A DNA stretch of 64,000 bases, taken from positions 62,001 through 126,000 of the forward strand of contig NZ_JBEPMX010000008.1 of NCBI RefSeq assembly GCF_040545925.1, written 5' to 3'. The notes beneath the pieces are model-generated. The model saw only the letters and a program-made list of their open reading frames with translations, did not search any database and was not told where the DNA came from. Position 1 is the first letter of the stretch. The number at the start of each line of letters is the position of its first letter. Source of the DNA: Alkalibacillus flavidus. Its GTDB lineage: Bacteria; Bacillota; Bacilli; Bacillales; Alkalibacillaceae. This document shows positions 34,124-42,883 of this stretch, in pieces. The position numbers and the translations under genes are program-made.

Positions 34124-34534
34124 ATGAAATTAAACGAAGCGTTAGACACGTTAAAAACAGAAGGCTATAAGTACACGAAAAAGCGTGAAGATATTTTAAC
34201 GTTTTTCTCAGGCGTTGACGGATATCGTACGGCGAGTGAATTGTTAACGTTTATGGCGGAAAAGTACGACGGATTAAGTTACGATACCGTGTATCGCAAT
34301 CTTCACCTATTTCGCGAATTGAACATTTTAGAGTCGACTGATTTAAACGGTGAAAAACACTTTAGACTCGCTTGTGGTCACGATGAACATCACCATCATT
34401 TTATTTGCCAATCGTGTGGTAAAACGAAAACGATTCAAGCATGCCCGATGAACTATATCCAACAAGACTTTCCAGGTTACACGATCGAAAATCATAAGTT
34501 TGAAATTTATGGTCGCTGCCCAAGCTGCCAGTAA
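34124..34534 (+). CDS. zur: Fur-family regulator, predicted Zur
   Basis: A 136-residue Fur-family repressor. The N-terminal winged helix carries YKYTKKREDIL and SYDTVYRNLHLF, the DNA-reading helix. The metal region has CGHDEHHHHFICQSCGK-type residues near 82-97 and a final CPSCQ, giving two CxxC pairs for structural zinc. Its position as the last gene of znuACB, behind two Zur boxes, identifies it as Zur rather than Fur or PerR. I start it at the ATG at 34124, eight bases after AGAGGG. It would therefore control its own synthesis. Confidence 0.88.
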   Translation: MKLNEALDTLKTEGYKYTKKREDILTFFSGVDGYRTASELLTFMAEKYDGLSYDTVYRNLHLFRELNILESTDLNGEKHFRLACGHDEHHHHFICQSCGKTKTIQACPMNYIQQDFPGYTIENHKFEIYGRCPSCQ

Positions 34535-34575
34535 AAAGAAGCGACATGAGCCATTAACTCATGTCGCTTCTTTTT
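34533..34575. terminator. Bidirectional terminator between zur and the FtsW-type gene
   Basis: Perfect 18-bp arms from AAAAAGAAGCGACATGAG to its complement with a seven-base loop. The outer A and T runs serve both strands. Confidence 0.9.
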
Positions 34576-35711
34576 TATGCATAGTCCACTCGTCGATTGA
34601 TATGACCTTTGATGGCGATATTCATTAAAATACCGAGTAGTAAAAACGTGATGAGTAACGATGACCCACCGTAACTAATTAGGGGTAATGTAATCCCGGT
34701 AATCGGCATGAGCCCTGACACAGCTGCTAAATTAATCATTGCTTGTGTAATAATTTGGAATGTAATGCCATAAGCTAACAATCGGCCAAACTGATCTGGC
34801 GACCGCTTCGCAATTAAAATCCCACGAAACATGAAAAACACATATAACCCAATCACAAGAATCACACCGAGCATGCCTAGTTCTTCGGCAATGACCGACA
34901 TAATGAAATCTGTATGCGCCTCTGGTAAAAAGCCTGATTTTTGCACACTATTAGCCAATCCGACGCCTGTTACATTACCACTGGCAATCGCAATTAATGA
35001 ATGAATCAATTGATAACCTTCACCTGATGGATCTGCAAACGGATTCGTAAACGACGTCAGGCGATCCATACGATATTCTGCTGATACAATTAATGCAAAC
35101 ATACTACCTATGGCAATTGTGCCTAGAAATACTAAATGATGAAAACGAATCCCTGCAAACAGCAAAATCATCCCGCACGCCATAATAATGGATGCGGCCG
35201 TTCCTAAGTCAGGTTGTAATAATATAAGGGCAAAGACGCCGCCTAACACAATAAGTGGTGGTAGCACCCCTTGACCGAATTGATCAAGCTTATCCTGTTT
35301 ATTCGTATAAACTTTAGCAAAATAAATAATGAAGGCTACTTTTGCTAATTCCGAAGGCTGAACGAGAAATGGTCCGACACTTAACCACCGTTGTGCGAAG
35401 TTCCGCTCCACGCCAATACCGGGGATTAGAACGAGGATGAGTAAGACAATGGAAGCAATAACCATGAATTTTATGAAATATCCTAATCTACGGTATGAAA
35501 ACAAACTTGCAATGATAAATACGATAAAACCGAGTAATAGCCAAATCCGTTGTCGTTCAAAATAATGCGACGAGTTATCAATATTTGGGTCCATACCTGC
35601 ATACACAAAACTCGCACTATAAACCATGACGAGGCCGAGAGTGGCTAAAATGAGAATCGTACTAAACAACGGATAATCTATATGTTTTAAATGTTTTTTC
35701 ACTTGATTCAA
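34575..35711 (-). CDS. FtsW/RodA/SpoVE-family peptidoglycan polymerase
   Basis: A SEDS-family membrane glycosyltransferase of 378 residues with about ten hydrophobic segments. The catalytic loop region contains QPSELAKVAFIIYFA near residue 133, and VGLANSVQKSGFLPEAHTDF-like text near 248 with the essential acidic residue. The PLISYGGSS motif lies near 345. It could serve division (FtsW), elongation (RodA) or cortex synthesis (SpoVE). The length and the GLANSVQK segment favour FtsW/SpoVE over RodA, but the gene order does not settle it. Confidence 0.88.
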   Translation of the reverse strand: MNQVKKHLKHIDYPLFSTILILATLGLVMVYSASFVYAGMDPNIDNSSHYFERQRIWLLLGFIVFIIASLFSYRRLGYFIKFMVIASIVLLILVLIPGIGVERNFAQRWLSVGPFLVQPSELAKVAFIIYFAKVYTNKQDKLDQFGQGVLPPLIVLGGVFALILLQPDLGTAASIIMACGMILLFAGIRFHHLVFLGTIAIGSMFALIVSAEYRMDRLTSFTNPFADPSGEGYQLIHSLIAIASGNVTGVGLANSVQKSGFLPEAHTDFIMSVIAEELGMLGVILVIGLYVFFMFRGILIAKRSPDQFGRLLAYGITFQIITQAMINLAAVSGLMPITGITLPLISYGGSSLLITFLLLGILMNIAIKGHINRRVDYA

Positions 35712-35800
35712 TCAGAACACGCTCCTATAACTACTATCATAACGGAAAAATAGTCTCTATGGATAGTAGATTTTAGGACTATTTTGAAACAAATAAATAA

Positions 35801-35822
35801 CCCGCTGATAACTTCAGCGGGC
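35801..35822 (-). terminator. Terminator after the ABC-F gene
   Basis: Hairpin CCCGCTGA against TCAGCGGG with a small centre on the minus strand, followed by TTATTTATTTG. It lies just beyond the ABC-F stop codon. Confidence 0.75.
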
Positions 35823-35828
35823 AATTTA

Positions 35829-37436
35829 TTATGATAATGTTGGTGTTTCGATTTTCTTGACGTCATCAAGGTATTCTTCATAACTCATTTCACGGTCGAT
35901 GACACCTTCATCTGTCAGCTCGATAATACGATTCGCAATCGTCTGAATGAACTGGTGGTCGTGTGATGTGAAAATGACTGATCCAGAGAAATTAATGAGT
36001 CCTTCGTTTAACGATTGGATCGATTCTAAATCAAGGTGATTTGTCGGATCGTCTAATAACAAGACGTTTGCTTCACTTAACATCATACGTGACAGCATAC
36101 AACGAACTTTCTCGCCACCTGAAAGGACACTTGCTTTCTTAAAGACTTCGTCGCCTGAGAATAACATACGACCTAAGAAGCTACGTAAGAACGTTTCACT
36201 TTCATCGTCTGAGTAATCGCGTAACCAGTCGATTAAGTTTTTGTCATTACCTTCAAAGTAAGCCGAATTGTCTTTCGGGAAGTAAGACTGTGATGTCGTC
36301 ACACCCCACTTATAAGACCCTTCATCAGGTTCCATCTCACCCATTAAAATTTGAATTAACGTCGTTTTCGCCACTTCATCGCCGAGTAAAACGACTTTAT
36401 CGTCTTTATTCATGCGGAACGTGACGTTGTTTAACACTTTCTCACCATCAATTGTTTTCGATAAGTTATTCACTTCTAATAAGTCGTTTCCAATTTCACG
36501 GCCTGGCTTAAACGCGATATACGGATAACGACGTGATGACGGTTTAATGTCATCAAGTGTAATTTTATCAAGTAATTTTTTACGCGATGTCGCCTGACGT
36601 GATTTCGACGCGTTTGCACTGAAACGAGCGATGAACTCTTTCAGCTCTTTGACTTTTTCTTCTTTTTTCTTATTTTCTTCGTGCGCCATCTTTTGTGCTA
36701 ATTGACTAGATTCATACCAAAAATCGTAGTTACCGACATAAAGCGTGATCTTCTCAAAGTCTAAGTCTGCAATATGCGTACACACATTGTTCAAGAAGTT
36801 ACGGTCGTGTGATACGACAACAACTGTATTTTCGAAGTTAATTAAAAACTCTTCTAACCAACGAATCGCTTGAATATCCAAACCGTTTGTCGGCTCATCA
36901 AGTAGTAAAATATCTGGATTACCGAATAACGCTTGAGCGAGTAGAACTTTGACTTTCTCGCCTTCTGGTAAATCTTTCATTTGTTTATCGTGTAAGTCTT
37001 CTTTAACACCTAAACCAGATAATAATGACGCGGCGTCGCCTTCTGCTTCCCAACCATTAAGCTCAGCGAATTCACCTTCTAATTCAGCGGCGCGCATGCC
37101 GTCTTCTTCTGTAAATTCACCTTTCGCATAAATCGCGTCTTTTTCTTGCATGATATGGTAAAGCTTTTCGTGCCCCATAATCACAACTTGTAGCACGCGT
37201 TCTTCTTCATAGGCGAAGTGATCCTGTTTTAACACCGCGATACGTTCATCTTTACCCGCTGATACCGTGCCTTCTTGCGGCTCAATTTCTCCGGATAGAA
37301 TTTTAAGGAATGTTGATTTACCTGCGCCGTTTGCACCGATTAAACCGTAACAATTTCCTTTAGTAAATTTTATTGATACATCTTCAAACAGCTTACGATC
37401 TGAAAATCGCAAACCGACATTCGTAGCTTGTAACAT
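35829..37436 (-). CDS. ABC-F family ATPase (YkpA type)
   Basis: A soluble protein of 535 residues with two ABC domains and no membrane part, as in ribosome-associated ABC-F ATPases. Domain one has Walker A GANGAGKST near residue 35, signature LPEGEKVKV near 150 and Walker B ILLLDEPTNGLD near 170. A Lys/Glu-rich linker with KAS-RQATSRKK follows. Domain two has a degenerate Walker A (GDEVAKTT), with signature LSGGEKVR near 440 and Walker B LLLDDPTNHLD. The ATG at 37436 follows GGAGGC. A translation role is inferred from the family. Confidence 0.85.
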   Translation of the reverse strand: MLQATNVGLRFSDRKLFEDVSIKFTKGNCYGLIGANGAGKSTFLKILSGEIEPQEGTVSAGKDERIAVLKQDHFAYEEERVLQVVIMGHEKLYHIMQEKDAIYAKGEFTEEDGMRAAELEGEFAELNGWEAEGDAASLLSGLGVKEDLHDKQMKDLPEGEKVKVLLAQALFGNPDILLLDEPTNGLDIQAIRWLEEFLINFENTVVVVSHDRNFLNNVCTHIADLDFEKITLYVGNYDFWYESSQLAQKMAHEENKKKEEKVKELKEFIARFSANASKSRQATSRKKLLDKITLDDIKPSSRRYPYIAFKPGREIGNDLLEVNNLSKTIDGEKVLNNVTFRMNKDDKVVLLGDEVAKTTLIQILMGEMEPDEGSYKWGVTTSQSYFPKDNSAYFEGNDKNLIDWLRDYSDDESETFLRSFLGRMLFSGDEVFKKASVLSGGEKVRCMLSRMMLSEANVLLLDDPTNHLDLESIQSLNEGLINFSGSVIFTSHDHQFIQTIANRIIELTDEGVIDREMSYEEYLDDVKKIETPTLS

Positions 37437-37530
37437 GACATTGCCTCCACTTTCATAGTTTCCCACGTTATAGTATAACATGGATATCGCGCATTGCCGA
37501 ACGATTTCTATAATTAGAATGCCAATTACA

Positions 37531-37557
37531 AAACCCTCCAGCTTTGCTGAAGGGTTT
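37531..37557 (-). terminator. Terminator after the alpha/beta hydrolase gene
   Basis: Hairpin AAACCCTTCAGC against GCTGGAGGGTTT on the minus strand with a three-base loop, followed by TTGTAATTGG. Confidence 0.75.
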
Positions 37558-37561
37558 CGTT

Positions 37562-38386
37562 TTATGCTATCGTCATTTTTACTGGTTTGGATTGTGATGG
37601 CGTCGTTTCATTTTCGTCGGTATGCTTTTCGATGAATGAAATCGTGTAGTCATTGAACTGTTGTGCTTGGTCAATGTTACACACGTGACCTGAATCGTCA
37701 ATAATTTGGAGTGACGCATCAGGGTCGCGGTCCGCTGTATATTGCGCTCCTTTTAAGAAGACATGATCCTCATCTCCCATGACATACAATTTCGGAATTT
37801 GTTTCGGCATCGATAAGAAACGCTTGTACAAGCCATTGGATACGGTTAACAACTCTGTCCAGCGCACGAATTCGCGTTGACCGAGTTTCGATGCCTCATT
37901 CACAAACGTGCTTCGCGAATCTTTATGGTTCTTTTTCGGCATTAATATACGCGCGAAAAATTTATACAATAACATATATGGGACGAACGAACGGACTTTG
38001 TAAGCAATTTTGAACAACATGTCTGTCCAAAACTTCCACTTAACGACGGCCCCGCCCATCGTCATCGATGCGACACGCTCCGGCATTTTGTGACCGATCT
38101 CAGTCATTACCATCGTGCCTAACGAAATACCGATGAAGTGTGATTGTTGTATATTTAAATGATCTAACAATTCGAGTACTTTATCTGCAATATTTCCTGT
38201 CGTATATTTCACGTCTAACGGTTTACTTTTTCCGTGTCCTGGAAAGTTAACAAACAAGCAATTAAAATGTTTTTTAAACTGTTTCGCTTGTTTATAAAAT
38301 ATCGTGTGATTCCCACCAGCACCGTGTAAAAAGACAACCCATTCGTTGCTCGTATCATGCTGGTACATTTTATAGTCTAATAACAT
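37562..38386 (-). CDS. Alpha/beta hydrolase
   Basis: A soluble alpha/beta-fold hydrolase of 274 residues. The oxyanion region is VVFLHGAGGNHTIF near residue 17, the nucleophile elbow is IGISLGTM near 88 with Ser as nucleophile, and the catalytic His is in DDSGHVCN near 243. A probable acidic residue is in VMGDEDHVF near 218. The substrate cannot be told. I use the ATG at 38386, six bases after GGGGAGG; an upstream frame of 18 codons overlaps that site. It is a single gene. Confidence 0.85.
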   Translation of the reverse strand: MLLDYKMYQHDTSNEWVVFLHGAGGNHTIFYKQAKQFKKHFNCLFVNFPGHGKSKPLDVKYTTGNIADKVLELLDHLNIQQSHFIGISLGTMVMTEIGHKMPERVASMTMGGAVVKWKFWTDMLFKIAYKVRSFVPYMLLYKFFARILMPKKNHKDSRSTFVNEASKLGQREFVRWTELLTVSNGLYKRFLSMPKQIPKLYVMGDEDHVFLKGAQYTADRDPDASLQIIDDSGHVCNIDQAQQFNDYTISFIEKHTDENETTPSQSKPVKMTIA

Positions 38387-38510
38387 GAAGTGCCTCCCCA
38401 ACATCCTAAACATTAAATGTTTCCACTTAAAATGTATCATAAATAGGCATCTATGTCACTTTTCGAGCTGTTGTCGATTGTGTGACACATCGCTACACGA
38501 GTTTTGAAAT

Positions 38511-38620
38511 AATTACCTTAATTTTTGAGATAACTGCTGTGACTTATGAAATAAATTCACTTACTTTTGAGATAACTGCTGTGACTTATGAAATAAATTC
38601 AGCTAGTTATTTCATAAGTC
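38511..38620. repeat. Tandem 42-bp repeat built of 21-bp units, with inverted end
   Basis: TTTTGAGATAACTGCTGTGA and the following 22 bases occur at 38523-38564 and again at 38565-38606 with changes only at the end. Each 42-bp unit itself consists of two related 21-bp halves (TTTTGAGATAA..., TTATGAAATAA...). The array ends in an inverted pair, GACTTATGAAATAA against TTATTTCATAAGTC (38583-38620). A degenerate further unit precedes it at 38511. It lies between the hydrolase gene and ssrA. Confidence 0.85.
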
Positions 38621-38631
38621 CATGAAACACG

Positions 38632-38665
38632 AAAAAACGGTAGCGAAAATTTTCGCTACCGTTTT
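38632..38665 (-). terminator. Terminator of ssrA
   Basis: Perfect hairpin AAACGGTAGCGAAA against TTTCGCTACCGTTT on the minus strand, followed by TTTTCG. It lies about 30 bases beyond the mature tmRNA 3' end. Confidence 0.9.
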
Positions 38666-38694
38666 ATATGATGACAATCGTATCCATATGCATA

Positions 38695-39051
38695 TGGAGA
38701 TGGCGGGACTCGAACCCGCGTCCAGAGATATCGCCACTCAGGCTTCTACGAGCGTATTCGATTTATTGTCATTCGCCAATTCTTCAGCCAACCGACAGGC
38801 TTCCGAATGGCTAGTCTGATTAGTCTCTTCTAAAGACCTCAGACGGTGGCCTTTAGCGTAGCCCGCTTCATTTTGAGACCCTTCAATCTACCACACGGGC
38901 GATGGCAGGAAGGATCCTGTAGCCTGCTCTAGGCAGCTACAGCGAAATCGTTTTGTTTGCCAGTTATTATTAACTGAATGACGTTTAACGAGACGTCACC
39001 TCGACTCGCTACCTGAGCTCGACCTATCCCTGTCGAATCCAAAACATCCCC
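38695..39051 (-). ncRNA. ssrA: Transfer-messenger RNA (tmRNA)
   Basis: Rescues stalled ribosomes together with SmpB. The 5' end GGGGATGTTTTGGATTCGACAG and the 3' end GACGCGGGTTCGAGTCCCGCCA form the tRNA-like half; the acceptor stem is GGGGATG against CATCTCC with discriminator A, and CCA is not encoded. The tag frame reads GKQNDFAVAA followed by TAG (near 38958-38926), ending in the usual hydrophobic AVAA-type degron; the exact resume codon is uncertain. smpB lies directly upstream on the same strand. Confidence 0.97.
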
Positions 39052-39092
39052 GATTAAAGAATGTTTGGTGAGTACCAAAACGTTACATCATA

Positions 39093-39098
39093 ATTATA
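39093..39098 (-). promoter_or_regulatory. -10 box of the ssrA promoter
   Basis: A perfect TATAAT on the minus strand about 42 bases before the mature 5' end, with TTTCAA 17 bases further up as a weak -35. The precursor would need 5' trimming by RNase P. Confidence 0.6.
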
Positions 39099-39137
39099 AC
39101 ACGATGATGGCAGAATTGAAAACGGTAAGCTTTACCA

Positions 39138-39596
39138 TTAATAATCTTTCAACGCACGCTCGACATCACGTTTCATATCCTTTTGTTTCAAGTCTTCACG
39201 TTTATCATATTTCTTCTTACCACGGCCGACTCCGATTAACAGTTTTGCGACACCATTTTTAATGTACATCTTTAACGGCACTAGTGAATAACCTTTTTGC
39301 TGTGTTTGACCGATTAATTGGTTGATCTCTTTTCGGTTCAGCAACAATTTACGCGCTCGCGTCGGTTCATGGTTGAACTGATTACCTTGTGCATATTCAG
39401 AGATATGCATATTGTGCACATACACTTCGCCTTTAGACACTCGTGCGAATGAATCTTTCAAATTGACGCGTCCTGCCCGAATCGCTTTAATTTCCGTTCC
39501 TTTTAAGACGATTCCTGCTTCAAACGTTTCTTCAATATGAAATTCATGTCTTGCTTTACGATTAGTTGCAATGGCATTTGGATCTTTTTGCGGCAT
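39138..39596 (-). CDS. smpB: SsrA-binding protein SmpB
   Basis: Binds tmRNA and mimics the codon-anticodon part of a tRNA during ribosome rescue. The 152-residue protein is the normal length. It has NRKARHEFHIEETFEAGIVL near residue 12, the RNA-binding GTEIKAIRAGRVNLKDSF near 34 and the lysine-rich C-terminal tail GRGKKKYDKREDLKQKD that enters the mRNA channel. AGGAGG precedes the ATG. It lies between rnr and ssrA with only the acetyltransferase gene inserted, close to the Bacillus order. Confidence 0.95.
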   Translation of the reverse strand: MPQKDPNAIATNRKARHEFHIEETFEAGIVLKGTEIKAIRAGRVNLKDSFARVSKGEVYVHNMHISEYAQGNQFNHEPTRARKLLLNRKEINQLIGQTQQKGYSLVPLKMYIKNGVAKLLIGVGRGKKKYDKREDLKQKDMKRDVERALKDY

Positions 39597-39800
39597 CTTT
39601 TGACCTCCTCACTGCAAAAGCTATTTTACCAAAAAGAAGCACCTATTTAAACTGTCATGAGTGGGAAAATGAAAGTAACGTCACGGCATTTCTCAACAGT
39701 CAAAAAAATGGGTGTATTTTTAAGTCATTGTAATAGACAACACAATTCGAATTATGGCATTCTATTTAATTAGGGAAACGAAGCAAAAGGAGGTTTCACA

Positions 39801-40667
39801 ATGATTGACACGATGCAAATACGACCTTTAACGATAGATGATGAAAGCCTTATTGCCAACATGCAAACAGGGATTGAGGATGATTATGTTGTTCGCGTAT
39901 TCGAACGTCTCGTAACTCACGATAATCAACGGTTGTTCGGCTTATTCTCTGGTGGCGAACTCGCTTCCATTGCTGGTTATACCATTTATCAGGAGCAGTA
40001 CGGTATGCTCGGGCGTCTCCGCAGTGACCAACGATACTTAGGTAATGGCCATGCGACGACGATCGTCCAATATGCGATCGACCAATTAAAACAACGCGAT
40101 GATATTAAATGGATTGGTGCTAACACGCAACTTCACAATTATCCGGCTAAACGTGTGTTAGAAAAATTAAACTTACCACAATTAGAAATGCTTTACCCAG
40201 CTGTTTTAGTCGATTCATCCAAAATGCCAGAAGCAACAGGTGACACATGGCAAAGATTAACAACAATAGACGAAAAACGTCGCTGGATTGATCCGCTTCA
40301 AGAAGATGAACAAGTCATTTTCCCATTAGAAGCTTACTATCCATTTCCAGCAAGCCCAGCGTTATTTACCGATGAACAGTTAGACAACTGGACTTTTTTC
40401 GAAAATGATACGCAAGATCGTTTCGTTATCATGAAATTCGATCAAAAGAAATATGCATACGCTCACGTTATTTACCTTTGGGATGATTTATTTGATCAAC
40501 CAGGGTTAATGAAAACGATCTATAACGAATTTGAATCGTTTAAAGAACAATATGGCGATGACATTCGTATACGCTTTGATATACCAGAATCCACGCGTCA
40601 ACACATTCCGAACGATGATGCCTTTAGCTTTCAGGATCCTTGGATTCTACACGGCTATTGGAAATAA
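39801..40667 (+). CDS. GNAT-family N-acetyltransferase
   Basis: A 288-residue protein with an N-terminal GNAT fold. The acetyl-CoA-binding area is LRSDQRYLGNGHATTIVQYA near residues 75-95, with the R/Q-x-x-G-x-G/A pattern appearing as RYLGNGHA. The C-terminal 140 residues are a second, less clear domain, so it may be a tandem or extended GNAT. The substrate is unknown. AAAAGGAGG precedes the ATG. It is inserted between smpB and rnr and points against both. Confidence 0.75.
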   Translation: MIDTMQIRPLTIDDESLIANMQTGIEDDYVVRVFERLVTHDNQRLFGLFSGGELASIAGYTIYQEQYGMLGRLRSDQRYLGNGHATTIVQYAIDQLKQRDDIKWIGANTQLHNYPAKRVLEKLNLPQLEMLYPAVLVDSSKMPEATGDTWQRLTTIDEKRRWIDPLQEDEQVIFPLEAYYPFPASPALFTDEQLDNWTFFENDTQDRFVIMKFDQKKYAYAHVIYLWDDLFDQPGLMKTIYNEFESFKEQYGDDIRIRFDIPESTRQHIPNDDAFSFQDPWILHGYWK

Positions 40668-40669
40668 AA

Positions 40670-40702
40670 TATAGGCTGCGATTTCACTCGCAGCCTATAT
40701 TT
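40670..40702. terminator. Bidirectional terminator between the GNAT gene and rnr
   Basis: Perfect hairpin AAATATAGGCTGCGA against CGCAGCCTATATTT with a short loop and T-runs on both sides. Confidence 0.9.
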
Positions 40703-42862
40703 TTATGCTTTTTTCTTTTTCTTCGGTTTCTTCATGCCAACAATTTCGAAATCAACGACGCGTTCTTCGATATTGGTACCTGTCACGCGGACTTTGAGTT
40801 CATCACCAATTCTAAAGATATTGCCTGTTCGCTCACCGATCATCACTTGATGTTGTTGATCATAATGATAATAATCGTCAGTTAAATAGCTCACATGAAC
40901 GAGACCTTCAATTGTATTCGGCAATTCGACGAATAAACCAAAGTTCGTCACCGAATTCACAATCGCGTCATATTCCTCGCCGATCTTATCAGACATAAAC
41001 TCGGCTTTCTTCAAGTCGTCTACTTCACGCTCTGCATCGACTGCGCGACGTTCCATATCCGACGTGTGTCGTGCAATATCAGGCAATTGTTCTTTCCACT
41101 TCTCCGCCGTATCACCACTTAGATCACCTTTAATTAAATACGTCCGAATGAGACGGTGGACAATTAAGTCTGGGTAACGTCGGATCGGTGATGTGAAATG
41201 CGTGTAAAAGGACGTTGCTAAGCCAAAATGTCCGACACTTTCTGCTGCATATTTTGCTTGTTGCATGGAACGAAGCATTAATTTCGACACGACAAGATCT
41301 TCTTTACTACCTGATACTTGATCCATCACTTCTTGTAACGCTTTCGGATGGACATCATCAGCCGTTCCTTTCACGTTATACCCTAAGTTACTCACGAATT
41401 CAAAGAAGTGGCGTAGTTTTTCTGAATCCGGATCCTCGTGAATGCGGTGAATAAATGGCACATCCATCCAGTGAAAATGTTCGGCTACGGTTTCATTAGC
41501 GACAAGCATAAACTCTTCAATCATGCGCTCTGCCACGCCACGTTCACGTAGGACGACATCAGTCGGTTTACCGTCTTCGTCGACTTCAATTTCTGCTTCT
41601 TTGAAATCAAAATCAATCGCACCACGGCCCATCCGCTTGTTACGCAACGTTTGAGCTAATGATGCCATCGTTTCAAACATCGGCACGAGCGATTCGTATT
41701 CTTTACGTGTGCTTTCATTGCCCGCTAAAATATCATTCACGTCCGTATAAGTCATACGCGCTGCTGTTTTAATAACTGCTGGGAATATTTCGTGGCTGAC
41801 CACTTTGCCCGAATCGTCAATTTCCATTTCGCACCCTAATGTTAAACGGTCGACTTGTGGATTTAAGGAACAAATACCATTCGATAAACGGTGTGGAATC
41901 ATCGGAATCACTCTGTCCGTTAAATAAGCACTCGTACTTCGTTCATACGCTTCTTTATCAAGCGGTGTGCCCTCTTCCACGTAATACGTCACATCGGCAA
42001 TGTAGACACCTAGCAAGTAATGGCCATTGTCCTGTTTCTCGATTCTAACCGCATCGTCTAAATCTTTCGCATCGGCTCCGTCGATCGTCACAATTTGTTT
42101 ATCACGCAAGTCGCGACGACCTTTAATATCGTCGTCTGTTATCGTCTCTGGAATCGCATTGGCATGGTCCAGTGTTGCCTGATCAAAGTCAGCTTTAATC
42201 CCATGTTTATGAATAATGGATAAAATGTCGATACCTGGGTCATTTTCGTGACCTAATATTTGCGTCACAACACCCTCAGCACTTTTAACCCCTTTCGGAT
42301 ATTCAACGATTTCGACAATGACTTTATGACCATCAACCGCTCCGTTGTTATTACCTTCTTTAATAAAAATATCACCCGGTATGCGCTTATCATCCGCAAT
42401 GACAAAACCGAACCGTCCATTGTCTTGATACGTGCCCACAATTGTTTGGTCACTACGTTCGACAATACGAACGACAACGCCTTCTGGTCGATTCCCGTTC
42501 ACTGAATCATTCTCGACGCGAACGAGGACTGTATCACCATTCATTGCCGTGTTTAAATCTGACTGATGAATATAAATATCAGATTGCTCTTCACGTTCTG
42601 GTAGTAAGAAGGCAAACCCTTTAGCATGCATTTGAATACGGCCACGTATTAAGTTCATTTTTTCAGGTAAACCGTAGCGATCTTTACGATTTCGAATTAA
42701 GGCGCCTTCATCTTCTAATGCATTTAATCCTTTCATAAGCTCTTTCACGTCTTCACTGTTTTCAATATTTAAGTCTTCTTGTACTTCTTCTACGCTTAAC
42801 GGTCGTGTCGCCTCTTCTTGGAAAAAGGTCATTAAACGTTGTTTCATCTCTTCCGTTTCCAT
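40703..42862 (-). CDS. rnr: Ribonuclease R
   Basis: Processive 3'-to-5' exoribonuclease that degrades structured RNA and takes part in trans-translation. The 719-residue protein has an N-terminal winged helix, two cold-shock domains (residues about 70-210), and the RNB catalytic domain. The magnesium ligands appear in TIDGADAKDLDDAVRIE near 265. An S1 domain near 630-700 and a basic tail MKKPKKKKKA follow. It is shorter than the 779-residue B. subtilis enzyme. The ATG at 42862 follows AGAGGTG. The carboxylesterase gene lies 21 bases upstream. Confidence 0.94.
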   Translation of the reverse strand: METEEMKQRLMTFFQEEATRPLSVEEVQEDLNIENSEDVKELMKGLNALEDEGALIRNRKDRYGLPEKMNLIRGRIQMHAKGFAFLLPEREEQSDIYIHQSDLNTAMNGDTVLVRVENDSVNGNRPEGVVVRIVERSDQTIVGTYQDNGRFGFVIADDKRIPGDIFIKEGNNNGAVDGHKVIVEIVEYPKGVKSAEGVVTQILGHENDPGIDILSIIHKHGIKADFDQATLDHANAIPETITDDDIKGRRDLRDKQIVTIDGADAKDLDDAVRIEKQDNGHYLLGVYIADVTYYVEEGTPLDKEAYERSTSAYLTDRVIPMIPHRLSNGICSLNPQVDRLTLGCEMEIDDSGKVVSHEIFPAVIKTAARMTYTDVNDILAGNESTRKEYESLVPMFETMASLAQTLRNKRMGRGAIDFDFKEAEIEVDEDGKPTDVVLRERGVAERMIEEFMLVANETVAEHFHWMDVPFIHRIHEDPDSEKLRHFFEFVSNLGYNVKGTADDVHPKALQEVMDQVSGSKEDLVVSKLMLRSMQQAKYAAESVGHFGLATSFYTHFTSPIRRYPDLIVHRLIRTYLIKGDLSGDTAEKWKEQLPDIARHTSDMERRAVDAEREVDDLKKAEFMSDKIGEEYDAIVNSVTNFGLFVELPNTIEGLVHVSYLTDDYYHYDQQHQVMIGERTGNIFRIGDELKVRVTGTNIEERVVDFEIVGMKKPKKKKKA

Positions 42863-42883
42863 GTTATTCACCTCTCATCGTGA

